A stretch of DNA of 11,819 nt. It comes from Nitrososphaerota archaeon (lineage in GTDB: Archaea > Thermoproteota > Nitrososphaeria > Nitrososphaerales > UBA183). Both the position numbers and the translations under genes were made by a program. Below the pieces are notes generated by a model that was not told the origin of the DNA, made no database searches, and was given only the letters and a program-made list of their open reading frames with translations. The DNA lies in assembly GCA_029785685.1 (NCBI GenBank), contig JAFLZE010000028.1, positions 1-11,819 of the forward strand, written 5' to 3'. Below, piece after piece: positions 6,376 through 11,819 of this stretch (positions are counted from its first letter, which is position 1; each line of letters begins with the position of its first letter).

Positions 6376-7503
6376 ATGAAGATTTCGAGCATCGAAGCCG
6401 TCAGGATAGGACAGCCGACCACCGAGTTCTACGAGAGGGACGCCCTCGCCATGGTCGGAGGGGCTGAGCACCCCATGGACATCGCAATCGTGAGGGTGGA
6501 GACGTCCAACGGGGAGGTGGGATACGGGGAGTGCGTGTCCTACGGAGGGCTGGAGCCCGTGGCGGTGTCCGTGGAGAAGGTCCTGCAGCCGCTGGCGAAG
6601 GGGATGGAGTCGTCCGCCATCACCCAGATCTGGGAGAAGCTGTACGTGGCCACCTTCAGGCTCGGGAGGAGGGGGGTGATCATATCAGCGATGAGCGGGG
6701 TGGACATCGCGCTCTGGGACCTGCTCGGGAAGGAGCTCGGGGCTCCGGTCTACAAGCTCCTAGGCGGGGCCGAGAGGAGGGTCAAGGGGTACATCACCGG
6801 GGGATACTACAGGGAGGACAAGGACATACCGGCCCTCATAGATGAGGAGCGTGGGTACCTCAAAGCGGGATTCGACACGGTGAAGATCAAGATAGGGGCG
6901 CTCCCGCTGGCCCAGGACATCAACAGGATAAGGAGCGTCAAGGAGGCCTTCGGGGACAAGGTCAACATAGCGGTGGACGCCAACAACACCCTCGACTTCA
7001 ACTCCGCTCTGCGCATGGGGAGGGAGCTGGAGAAGCTCGGGGTGATCTGGTTCGAAGAGCCCATCCCCACCGACCAGCCCGCGCTGAGCGCGGAGCTCGC
7101 CAGGACGCTCGACGTCCCCATCGCGGGGTACGAGACGGCGTACACCCTCTACGAGTACAGGGACTTCATCGAGTCCCACGCCGTGGACATCGTCCAGAAC
7201 GACGCGGCCTGGAACGGAGGGATAACCGAGATGCTGAGGATCGGGACGCTCGCCAGGGCCCACGGCTTCCCCGTGATACCGCACTACTCAGCCGGGGGGA
7301 TAGGCTTCGTGGCGAGCCTCCATGCGGCCCTAGCCATGAACTCGCCGATGATAGAGTATCACCTCAGGCCCAACCCGTTCAGGGACGGCCTGGCCGGGGA
7401 CGCCATCAGGCACGAGAACGGGGAGTTCCTGCAGCCCAAGAAGCCGGGGCTGGGGATAACGCCCGACGAGAAGGTAATCGAGAGGTATACGCTGAAGCAG
7501 TGA
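6376..7503 (+). CDS. Mandelate racemase/enolase superfamily dehydratase, probable aldonate (sugar acid) dehydratase
   Basis: This 375-residue enzyme probably removes water from a sugar acid to give a 2-keto-3-deoxy acid, using Mg2+. It has the capping domain (about 1-125) and the modified TIM barrel (about 130-350). All catalytic residues of the mandelate racemase (MR) subgroup are visible: K170-x-K172 (base), metal ligands D201 (VDANN), E227 (FEEP) and E253 (GYET), and the D276/H303 dyad (QNDAAW and PHYSAG). Each lies six positions after its counterpart in mandelate racemase (K164, K166, D195, E221, E247, D270, H297 from memory). This rules out the muconate cycloisomerase subgroup, which lacks the His. 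Family members include gluconate, D-arabinonate and L-fuconate dehydratases; the substrate is not fixed here. ATG 6376 follows a TATA box by 28 bases. The gene ends 13 bases from the converging dehydrogenase gene and follows the FAH gene, whose enzyme would use its product. Confidence 0.93.
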   Translation: MKISSIEAVRIGQPTTEFYERDALAMVGGAEHPMDIAIVRVETSNGEVGYGECVSYGGLEPVAVSVEKVLQPLAKGMESSAITQIWEKLYVATFRLGRRGVIISAMSGVDIALWDLLGKELGAPVYKLLGGAERRVKGYITGGYYREDKDIPALIDEERGYLKAGFDTVKIKIGALPLAQDINRIRSVKEAFGDKVNIAVDANNTLDFNSALRMGRELEKLGVIWFEEPIPTDQPALSAELARTLDVPIAGYETAYTLYEYRDFIESHAVDIVQNDAAWNGGITEMLRIGTLARAHGFPVIPHYSAGGIGFVASLHAALAMNSPMIEYHLRPNPFRDGLAGDAIRHENGEFLQPKKPGLGITPDEKVIERYTLKQ

Positions 7504-7516
7504 CGCCAGGCGGCCC

Positions 7517-8419
7517 CTAGTAGTCGGACCTGTCGACCAGGTTCCGGGCCCGGCCTGAGGTCAGCGCGAGCCTGAGGTTCCCAACCGCGGCCTCCTCGGC
7601 GCGCCTCAGCGCCTCCTCCGCCCCCAGCCCTCCTGCGGTGTGGAACGTCCCATAGAAGTTGGGGAGGGACCAGAGCCCCGAGGAGAAGTCCTCCTTCCCC
7701 TCCCTCCTCCAGAATACGTCAGTCGCGTATCTCGTCTCAGGCCTCTCCTTCAGGACCCGCACCATGGAGGGCTCGTCGACGGTCTCCGCCCTCCCCACGT
7801 TGACCAGGACCGCGGCGCGCTTCATCTTTGAAAGCTCCCGGTAGCCTAGGACAGACCGGGTCCTCCTGTTCAGCGGGAGGGCGTCGACTATGGCGTCGGC
7901 CTCGGGGATGGACCCCTCCAGCTCGTCGGGGCCCCTGCGGGCGTCGAACGCCCCGGGGTCCTTGAAGGACCTCGAGACCCCGACGGTCCTCATCCTGAAG
8001 GCAGCCTTCCCGATCTTCGCCACCGCGCTCCCTATGGCGCCGCCTCCGAGGACGAGGAGGGTCCTCCCGCCCAAGATGTAGTTCTCGGTCCTGGACCTCA
8101 CCCCGACCCCCTTCGCGGCTGCGAGGAGGAGCGCCCAGGCGTGCTCGGCGGCCGGGCCAGTGTATGCGCCCGCGTTCGAGTAGACCGCAACCCCGGCCGG
8201 GATCTTCGCGAAGTCGACGTCGTCCACGCCGGCAGAGATCGTCTGGATCACCCTGAGGGACGTCATCCTGGCGAGGAGGGAGTAGTCGATGTCAGACGGC
8301 CAGGCGAGGAGGGCGACGCACCCCGCCAGCGCGCTCTCGTCGGCAGAGACCTCAAACAGGCCGAACCCGTCCAGGGTCCGCCTGGCCTCGGGGTGGAGCC
8401 TGCTCGTCGAGAAGATCAA
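7517..8419 (-). CDS. D-isomer-specific 2-hydroxyacid dehydrogenase family protein
   Basis: This NAD(P)-dependent oxidoreductase has 300 residues, slightly short for the family. An N-terminal flavodoxin-like substrate domain (1-90) is followed by a Rossmann domain with the dinucleotide motif LGGGAIGS (G125-x-G127-x-x-G130). The active-site Arg is R210 (NVGRAETVDE), the catalytic His is H260 in TFHTAGG, and the Glu is probably E240. The segment VGVSRS (147-151) after the second strand lacks the acidic residue of NAD-specific members and has R150, so NADP may be preferred (inference). The start is TTG at 8419, directly before the first strand (IFSTS). A GGAG lies 6 bases upstream, inside the end of the LLM gene, 9 bases from that gene's stop. 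The two are one operon. The enzyme may interconvert a 2-keto acid and 2-hydroxy acid in the sugar pathway, or reduce glyoxylate or hydroxypyruvate; the substrate is unknown. Confidence 0.9.
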   Translation of the reverse strand: MIFSTSRLHPEARRTLDGFGLFEVSADESALAGCVALLAWPSDIDYSLLARMTSLRVIQTISAGVDDVDFAKIPAGVAVYSNAGAYTGPAAEHAWALLLAAAKGVGVRSRTENYILGGRTLLVLGGGAIGSAVAKIGKAAFRMRTVGVSRSFKDPGAFDARRGPDELEGSIPEADAIVDALPLNRRTRSVLGYRELSKMKRAAVLVNVGRAETVDEPSMVRVLKERPETRYATDVFWRREGKEDFSSGLWSLPNFYGTFHTAGGLGAEEALRRAEEAAVGNLRLALTSGRARNLVDRSDY

Positions 8420-8425
8420 GCGACG

Positions 8426-8429
8426 CTCC
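8426..8429 (-). promoter_or_regulatory. Ribosome binding site of the 2-hydroxyacid dehydrogenase
   Basis: GGAG on the minus strand sits 6 bases before TTG 8419 and overlaps the stop codon of the LLM gene by one base. It supports the TTG start and translational coupling of the two genes. Confidence 0.5.
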
Positions 8430-9466
8430 TAGAAGACGGTGGAAGAGAAGAGCTCCATCGACTTGTACTTCGGGTAGTCCATGAACATCAGCTCGAAGCG
8501 CTGGCACCCGAGGTCGACGTACCTCTTGAGCCTCTCTCTGACCTGCGAGGGGGTCCCGACTATCGCCTTGTCGATGTCGAAGCGGTAGTCGGCCGAGGGG
8601 AGCTGGACGACGCTCGACCCCAGGGCGTCCACCACGGACATGACCCGCCGCTTCTTCTCCCTGAGCTGGTCCTCGTCCTCGGCGATGAGGACGTGGACGT
8701 GGATGCTCCTCTTGACCTCGTCTGCCTTGCGGCCGTTCTTCTTCAGCTCCTCGGTGAGGAGGCCCCCCTTCTCCTTGTACTCGGGGTAGGAGGGCTCGGC
8801 CCCTATGTCCCACTCGTCGGCGTACTTTGCCGCCACGCCTATGACGCGGCGGCCCCACCCACCGATGAGGAGAGGGACGCGCCGGGAGGGCCTCGGGTTG
8901 TTCACCATGCCGTCCACGCTGTAGTACTTCCCCTTGTAGGAGAACTTCCCCCCTTCCATCAGCCCCCGGATCACCTCGACCCCCTCGATCAGCATGTCGA
9001 CCCTCCTTCCGGGCGGGGGGAACTCGTACCCGAGGGCCCTGTATTCGAGCTGGTACCATCCTGCGCCGTAGCCGAGGACGAACCTGTCCCCCGACATGAG
9101 CGCCAGGGACGAAGCCATCTTAGCCACGATGGCGGGGTTCCTGTAGTTGTTGCAGGCGACCCAGGTCCCGAGCTCCACCCTTCTGGTGACCTGTGACAGC
9201 GCGCTCAGGGTCGTCCAGGCCTCGAAGGTCATCCCGTCCTTCCCCAGCATGAAGTGGTCGGGGGCCCAGAGGGACCCGTACCCCAGGGACTCGGCAGACT
9301 TCGCGAACTCGGCCACCCTGTCCCAGGCGACGTCGTCGTTGAGGGTCATGTCGTACAGCCCCCAGTACTCCTCGGCCCCGGGGGTGCCGGTGGCGTCGCC
9401 GGCATAGGTGGGCAGGGCCACCCCGAAGGAAGCGTCTATCCGGCTCACGAGGGTGAGCGCCCCCAT
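8429..9466 (-). CDS. LLM-class flavin/F420-dependent oxidoreductase
   Basis: This 345-residue protein belongs to the luciferase-like monooxygenase superfamily, a TIM barrel that binds FMN or coenzyme F420. Family signatures are the first strand FGVALP (14-19), the WAPDHF segment (67-72), ELGTWVACNNYRNPA (98-112), and the typical GYGAGWYQLEYRALG (132-146) followed by a dimer or cofactor segment PPPGRRVDMLIEG. In archaea such enzymes are usually F420-linked dehydrogenases or reductases; F420-dependent sugar phosphate and alcohol dehydrogenases belong here. With sugar-acid genes on both sides, oxidation or reduction of a pathway intermediate is a reasonable guess, but no substrate residue proves it. 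The ATG at 9466 lies 28 bases from a TATA element, so the transcript is probably leaderless. It is the first gene of a two-gene operon with the 2-hydroxyacid dehydrogenase. Confidence 0.9.
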   Translation of the reverse strand: MGALTLVSRIDASFGVALPTYAGDATGTPGAEEYWGLYDMTLNDDVAWDRVAEFAKSAESLGYGSLWAPDHFMLGKDGMTFEAWTTLSALSQVTRRVELGTWVACNNYRNPAIVAKMASSLALMSGDRFVLGYGAGWYQLEYRALGYEFPPPGRRVDMLIEGVEVIRGLMEGGKFSYKGKYYSVDGMVNNPRPSRRVPLLIGGWGRRVIGVAAKYADEWDIGAEPSYPEYKEKGGLLTEELKKNGRKADEVKRSIHVHVLIAEDEDQLREKKRRVMSVVDALGSSVVQLPSADYRFDIDKAIVGTPSQVRERLKRYVDLGCQRFELMFMDYPKYKSMELFSSTVF

Positions 9467-9490
9467 GGGAGTAAAAACCTTGCCGATTCG

Positions 9491-9497
9491 CTAAAAT
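9491..9497. promoter_or_regulatory. TATA-like element in the divergent LLM / aldo-keto reductase promoter region
   Basis: The run ctaaaat (attttag on the minus strand) is the only A/T-rich element clearly spaced for both start codons. It is 28 bases from ATG 9466 on the minus strand and 36 bases from ATG 9530 on the plus strand. The first spacing predicts a leaderless transcript, the second a leader of about 8-10 bases. One element may serve both directions. Confidence 0.5.
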
Positions 9498-9529
9498 CCT
9501 CCCCCTGAAGAGCCTGCTGGGTCACTGAT

Positions 9530-10528
9530 ATGCCAGGCGAAACCAGGTACGACGTCAAGGTCAGGGTGGGCGAGAGCGAGGCCAGGGTGTGGAGGGTGGG
9601 GCTCGGAGGGGCGCCCATAGGAGGGCTCTTCTCTCAGGTCACTGAGGGGGACGCCCTGTCGACCGTGGGGGCCGCCCTGGAGTCGGGGCTCAGGCACCTG
9701 GACACCGCGCCGTACTACGGGATGGGGATGTCAGAGGAGAGGATAGGGAAGGTCATCGGAGGCAGAAAGCGGGAGGAGTACACCATCTCCACGAAGGTGG
9801 GGCGGGTGCTGATGCCCGCCGGCGACGGCCCCCCGCCGGGGGGCGAGTGGTCCGATACCCGCGGGCTGACGGCCGCGTTCGACTTCAGCGAAGACGGGGT
9901 CAGGAGGTCGGTCGAGGGGAGCAGGGCAAGGCTCGGGGTCTGGGACTTCGACGTCCTCTTCATCCACGACTGCGACGGGAGGGAGGACGAAGCGGTCAAG
10001 CGCTCCTACCCGGCGTTGAAGAAGATGAAAGAGGCGGGGGAGGTGAGGGCGATCGGAGCCGGGCTCAACAGCCACGAGACCGCCCTCAAGCTCGCGAAGG
10101 CGGGGGGGTTCGACTGCTTCCTGCTCGCCGGGAGGTACACTCTCCTGGAGCAGGGCGCCATGGACGAGTTCTTCCCCTACTGCACGGATAGGAAGATCGG
10201 GGTGATAGCCGGCGGGGCGTTCAACAGCGGCATACTGGCGTCCGGAGGGCGTCCGGGGGCCACGTACGACTACGTCCAGGCGCCGCCGCAGGTGCTCGAG
10301 AGGGCGAGGAGGATCAGGGAGGTGTGCGAGGAGGAAGGCGCCTCCTTGAGGGCGGCCGCCCTCCAGTTCGTGCTGGCGAACAGGGCGGTGACCTCGCTCG
10401 TGATAGGGTGCAGGTCCCCCGCCGAGGTCGAGCAGAACGCCCGGGCCCTCCGCGAGAGGGTCCCCGGGGAAGTCTGGGACAGGCTGAAGTCGCAGAGGCT
10501 GCTCAGAGAAGACGCTCCCACCCCGTAG
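9530..10528 (+). CDS. Aldo/keto reductase, D-threo-aldose 1-dehydrogenase (L-fucose dehydrogenase) type
   Basis: This 332-residue TIM-barrel oxidoreductase probably oxidises an aldose at C1 to its lactone with NAD(P)+. The AKR tetrad is complete: D58, Y63, K89 and H146 (in DTAPYYGMG, STKVGR and FIHDCD). The block VGLGGAPIGGLF (23-34) followed by the DTAPYYGMGMSEERIG stretch is characteristic of the D-threo-aldose dehydrogenase / L-fucose dehydrogenase / pyridoxal 4-dehydrogenase branch, which differs from ordinary aldose reductases in the GMGxSE segment. These enzymes accept L-fucose, D-arabinose, L-xylose and related sugars. The C-terminal cofactor loop (VIGCRSPAEVEQN) is present. The start ATG 9530 leaves a normal N-terminal beta hairpin. 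The gene diverges from the LLM oxidoreductase across 63 bases. With the dehydratase and FAH enzyme nearby it supplies the first step of a non-phosphorylating route. Pyridoxal oxidation is an alternative. Confidence 0.9.
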   Translation: MPGETRYDVKVRVGESEARVWRVGLGGAPIGGLFSQVTEGDALSTVGAALESGLRHLDTAPYYGMGMSEERIGKVIGGRKREEYTISTKVGRVLMPAGDGPPPGGEWSDTRGLTAAFDFSEDGVRRSVEGSRARLGVWDFDVLFIHDCDGREDEAVKRSYPALKKMKEAGEVRAIGAGLNSHETALKLAKAGGFDCFLLAGRYTLLEQGAMDEFFPYCTDRKIGVIAGGAFNSGILASGGRPGATYDYVQAPPQVLERARRIREVCEEEGASLRAAALQFVLANRAVTSLVIGCRSPAEVEQNARALRERVPGEVWDRLKSQRLLREDAPTP

Positions 10529-10710
10529 GCTGACCGCGGGGGTCTCCTTGCATGGGCGAGGAGACGGGGCCTGCGCCTCGTCCTCTTCGGCCCCAGGACG
10601 ACGGCTAGCTCGGCCTGCTCCGATGGAAGCGCGTGCCGGCCGCGGACGCGGCCGAGCGACCATCTGACTTGATCGTGGCGGGAGGGCGTTGCGACGGGGT
10701 GTCGGCGCGG
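10529..10710. other. Non-coding gap between converging genes
   Basis: This stretch between the aldo/keto reductase and the AN1-protease gene holds no convincing gene. No tRNA-like T-loop is seen. The one ATG frame (10552-10608) codes for only 18 residues. A GC-rich hairpin at 10638-10653 is the only clear structure. Confidence 0.5.
10638..10653. terminator. GC hairpin between converging genes
   Basis: GGCCGC, a 4-base loop GGAC, and GCGGCC form a perfect 6-bp stem. It lies between two converging genes, but no T-run follows on either strand. A terminator role is only possible; archaeal termination usually needs T-rich tracts. Confidence 0.25.
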
Positions 10711-11526
10711 TCAGATCAGCCCGTAGATGAACGCCATCACGAGGGCCAGGGGGACGAAGAGGGCCCCCCAGACTATCACGTTCCAGCGCATCACCTTCGC
10801 CCCGTCGAGGGGGCCGATGGGGAGCAGGTTGAACAGGGCCAGGAATAGGTTGACCGGGACGCCGATGGAGCCCACCTCATTGAGGATCCCGGACCCGGAG
10901 AAGAGGAGCGGGACGAAGAGGAGGGCGATGGCCACGTTCGTCAGCGGCCCCGCGAGCGAGATCTTCCCGTTCTCCGACTTTGAGATGTTCGCGCCCGAGA
11001 TGTAGGTGGCGCCGGGGGCGGCGAAGACGAAGCCGATCAGCGAGGAGACCAGGGCGAGGACGAGCCCCATGGGCCACATCCTGAACTCCGCCCAGAAGCC
11101 GTACCTCTGCGCCACGAACTTGTGGCTGAGCTCGTGGAAGACGAACCCGGGGCCCACGGTGACCAGGGCGATCCCCACCAGCAGCCCGGCGTAGGACAGC
11201 GGCTCGCCGCCTCCGAAGAAGTTGAACGCCCCCCCGGAGAGGGCGAAGGAGAACGCGACCCCCAGGGCCAGCCAGGCGATCACTATGTCCCTGATCTCGA
11301 TCGTGGAGAAGACCTTCGCCTGCCTCGGCGGCTGCGAGAGGGCGGAGTATGACGGCGTCTGCCAGCTGAACGTCGTCTGGGCGGGGGCTGTGAGCGTCCG
11401 CTTCTGGGTGAGGTCGCCCCGGCACTGGTGCGCCTCGGGGAGCCTGTGGTCTGCGCAGAAGGCCCCTCCGCAGTAGTTGCAGACGAAGGGGAGTGATTCG
11501 TCCTTGCCGCAAAGATCGCATTTCAA
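10711..11526 (-). CDS. AN1-type zinc finger fused to site-2 protease (M50 family) membrane metalloprotease
   Basis: This 271-residue protein joins two modules. Residues 3-35 form a perfect AN1 zinc finger with ligands C3, C6, C16, C19, C24, H27, H33 and C35 (C-x2-C-x9-C-x2-C-x4-C-x2-H-x5-H-x-C). After a Ser/Thr/Pro/Gln linker (40-70) comes a polytopic membrane domain. It carries HELSH at 131-135 (zinc ligands H131 and H135, catalytic E132), the SLAGPLTN segment (190-197), and NLLPIGPLDGAKV (233-245) with the third zinc ligand D241. Site-2 proteases cut transmembrane substrates inside the membrane. The AN1 module probably faces the cytoplasm and may recruit substrate or a partner. The start is TTG at 11526, because the first zinc ligand is residue 3, no ATG is available, and GGTGAG lies 8 bases upstream. 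The gene is not obviously tied to the sugar cluster and converges on the aldo/keto reductase after 182 bases. Confidence 0.92.
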   Translation of the reverse strand: MKCDLCGKDESLPFVCNYCGGAFCADHRLPEAHQCRGDLTQKRTLTAPAQTTFSWQTPSYSALSQPPRQAKVFSTIEIRDIVIAWLALGVAFSFALSGGAFNFFGGGEPLSYAGLLVGIALVTVGPGFVFHELSHKFVAQRYGFWAEFRMWPMGLVLALVSSLIGFVFAAPGATYISGANISKSENGKISLAGPLTNVAIALLFVPLLFSGSGILNEVGSIGVPVNLFLALFNLLPIGPLDGAKVMRWNVIVWGALFVPLALVMAFIYGLI

Positions 11527-11534
11527 ACCAGATG

Positions 11535-11540
11535 CTCACC
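11535..11540 (-). promoter_or_regulatory. Ribosome binding site of the AN1-protease gene
   Basis: GGTGAG on the minus strand lies 8 bases before TTG 11526 and fixes that codon as the start. Together with the TATA element near 11577 it predicts a short leader of about 20-25 bases, unlike the leaderless genes elsewhere in the window. Confidence 0.5.
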
Positions 11541-11573
11541 AGAAAGAAGCTGGATGGCTCGCCAATTTCCCTG

Positions 11574-11580
11574 TTTTTAA
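11574..11580 (-). promoter_or_regulatory. TATA-like element for the AN1-protease gene
   Basis: On the minus strand, cttaaaaac is centred about 51 bases before TTG 11526. The transcript would start near 11550, upstream of the Shine-Dalgarno sequence. Confidence 0.45.
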
Positions 11581-11616
11581 GGTTGTGAAACGCAGAACCG
11601 GTTTTGTTCCTCTCAT

Positions 11617-11637
11617 GGGGTGTTCCAGAGGGGTGTT
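11617..11637 (+). repeat. Direct repeat GGGGTGTT, two copies
   Basis: Two exact 8-base copies (11617-11624 and 11630-11637) are separated by 5 bases (period 13). They lie between the AN1-protease promoter and the compound hairpin. They might be an operator half-site pair, but two copies this short can also arise by chance. Confidence 0.35.
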
Positions 11638-11642
11638 TCATT

Positions 11643-11693
11643 GAGGGTGGCCGCCGACGGTAAGGCTTTACCGGAAGGCGGCAGAACGCCCTC
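11643..11693 (+). other. Compound hairpin, possible structured RNA or regulatory element
   Basis: Three nested stems are visible: GAGGG (11643-11647) with CCCTC (11689-11693); GCCGCC (11650-11655) with GGCGGC (11677-11682); CGGTAA (11658-11663) with TTACCG (11668-11673), closed by a GGCT loop. Small internal loops separate them. All 17 pairs are Watson-Crick. The element lies in intergenic DNA, and its transcribed strand is unknown. It may be a small RNA, a 3' end, or part of a control region. Confidence 0.4.
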
Positions 11694-11714
11694 GGTGCTT
11701 CAGCCCTGGGATGG

Positions 11715-11722
11715 ATTAAATA
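11715..11722 (+). promoter_or_regulatory. TATA-like element facing the right edge
   Basis: The run attaaata stands out in GC-rich DNA and predicts transcription starting near 11745, toward the right edge. It suggests a gene or RNA that continues outside the window. Confidence 0.45.
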
Positions 11723-11734
11723 GAAAAGCGCACG

Positions 11735-11754
11735 CCCAGCGTTCTGAAGCTGGG
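11735..11754 (+). other. Small hairpin near the predicted right-edge transcription start
   Basis: CCCAGC (11735-11740) pairs with GCTGGG (11749-11754) around an 8-base loop. It overlaps the predicted start of transcription. A competing 7-base pairing, GCTTCAG (11697-11703) with CTGAAGC (11744-11750), also exists. Confidence 0.3.
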
Positions 11755-11819
11755 TCCAAGCGCTGTATGGCACAACTGAAGATGTTCACTTTGCAGAAGC
11801 CGCACGGCTCTATGGCGCT
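11746..11819 (+). other. Unresolved start of a gene or RNA at the right edge
   Basis: Two frames stay open to the edge. The one starting at ATG 11767 gives MAQLKMFTLQKPHGSMA. The other, open after the TGA at 11745-11747, reads YGTTEDVHFAEAARLYGA near its end and looks more protein-like, but has no ATG, GTG or TTG. The stretch is less GC-rich than the rest. It could be a coding start, a degraded gene or an RNA; I recognise no family. Confidence 0.2.

Noticed and set aside
6376..7503. Muconate cycloisomerase or o-succinylbenzoate synthase identity of the enolase-superfamily gene
   Set aside because: Those lack the His/Asp dyad and use a Lys on the opposite face. Here D276 and H303 are clear, which marks the mandelate racemase type.
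8141..9196. Plus-strand open frame of 351 codons over the dehydrogenase/LLM pair
   Set aside because: It is antisense to two clear enzyme genes, and its low-complexity Val/Leu/Asp/Pro composition is typical of a reverse frame.
10552..10608. Small open frame of 18 residues between the converging genes
   Set aside because: It is too short and has a Pro/Arg-rich composition. No TATA element or ribosome site is evident.
10877..11773. Minus-strand frame of 298 codons overlapping the AN1-protease gene
   Set aside because: It is out of frame with the zinc finger and protease motifs and becomes Arg-rich low-complexity sequence over the real gene.
1..11819. tRNA or rRNA genes, CRISPR arrays, insertion sequences
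   Set aside because: No T-loop with clover-leaf arms, no spaced repeat array and no transposase motifs or terminal inverted repeats were seen on reading both strands.

Overview
The window looks archaeal. Most genes have an AT-rich TATA-like element (tttaaa, ttttaa, tatata) about 25 to 35 bases before the start codon and little or no leader. TTG is used as a start codon at least as often as ATG. The secreted or membrane proteins carry a Thr/Ser-rich linker and many N-glycosylation sequons. The last large gene joins an AN1 zinc finger to a site-2 protease. The DNA is GC-rich, with many AGG (Arg) and ATA (Ile) codons. A lineage within Thermoproteota (Nitrososphaeria or Bathyarchaeia type) would fit, but no marker gene here decides this.

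Layout. At the left edge, on the minus strand, are the first 43 codons of a cyclase-family (PF04199-like) metal hydrolase. It diverges from an ABC transporter ATPase (176-1264, +). The ATPase converges, with a 6-base gap, on a minus-strand operon of substrate-binding protein, MalF-like permease and MalG-like permease (4483 down to 1271). Together these make a complete CUT1-type carbohydrate importer split over two transcripts. Diverging from the binding protein is a three-helix membrane protein with an external beta-rich domain (4620-5420, +). Then come a fumarylacetoacetate hydrolase (FAH) family enzyme (5461-6351, +), a mandelate-racemase-type enolase-superfamily dehydratase (6376-7503, +), a minus-strand pair of LLM-class flavin or F420 oxidoreductase and D-2-hydroxyacid dehydrogenase (9466 down to 7517), and an aldo/keto reductase of the D-threo-aldose (L-fucose) dehydrogenase type (9530-10528, +). 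A non-coding stretch of about 180 bases separates this block from the AN1-S2P protease (11526 down to 10711). The last 290 bases hold facing promoters, a direct repeat, a compound hairpin and possibly the start of another gene.

How the genes may work together (inference). The importer brings in a sugar or small glycoside. The aldo/keto reductase oxidises the aldose at C1. A lactone hydrolase, possibly the cyclase-family protein, opens the lactone. The enolase-superfamily enzyme dehydrates the aldonate to a 2-keto-3-deoxy acid. The FAH enzyme then either dehydrates it (as in the Sulfolobus D-arabinose pathway) or, after one more oxidation, cleaves it to pyruvate plus a hydroxy acid (as in bacterial L-rhamnose and L-fucose LRA-type routes). 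This would be a non-phosphorylating pathway for a pentose or 6-deoxyhexose. No kinase, no aldolase and no recognisable transcription factor is present in the window.
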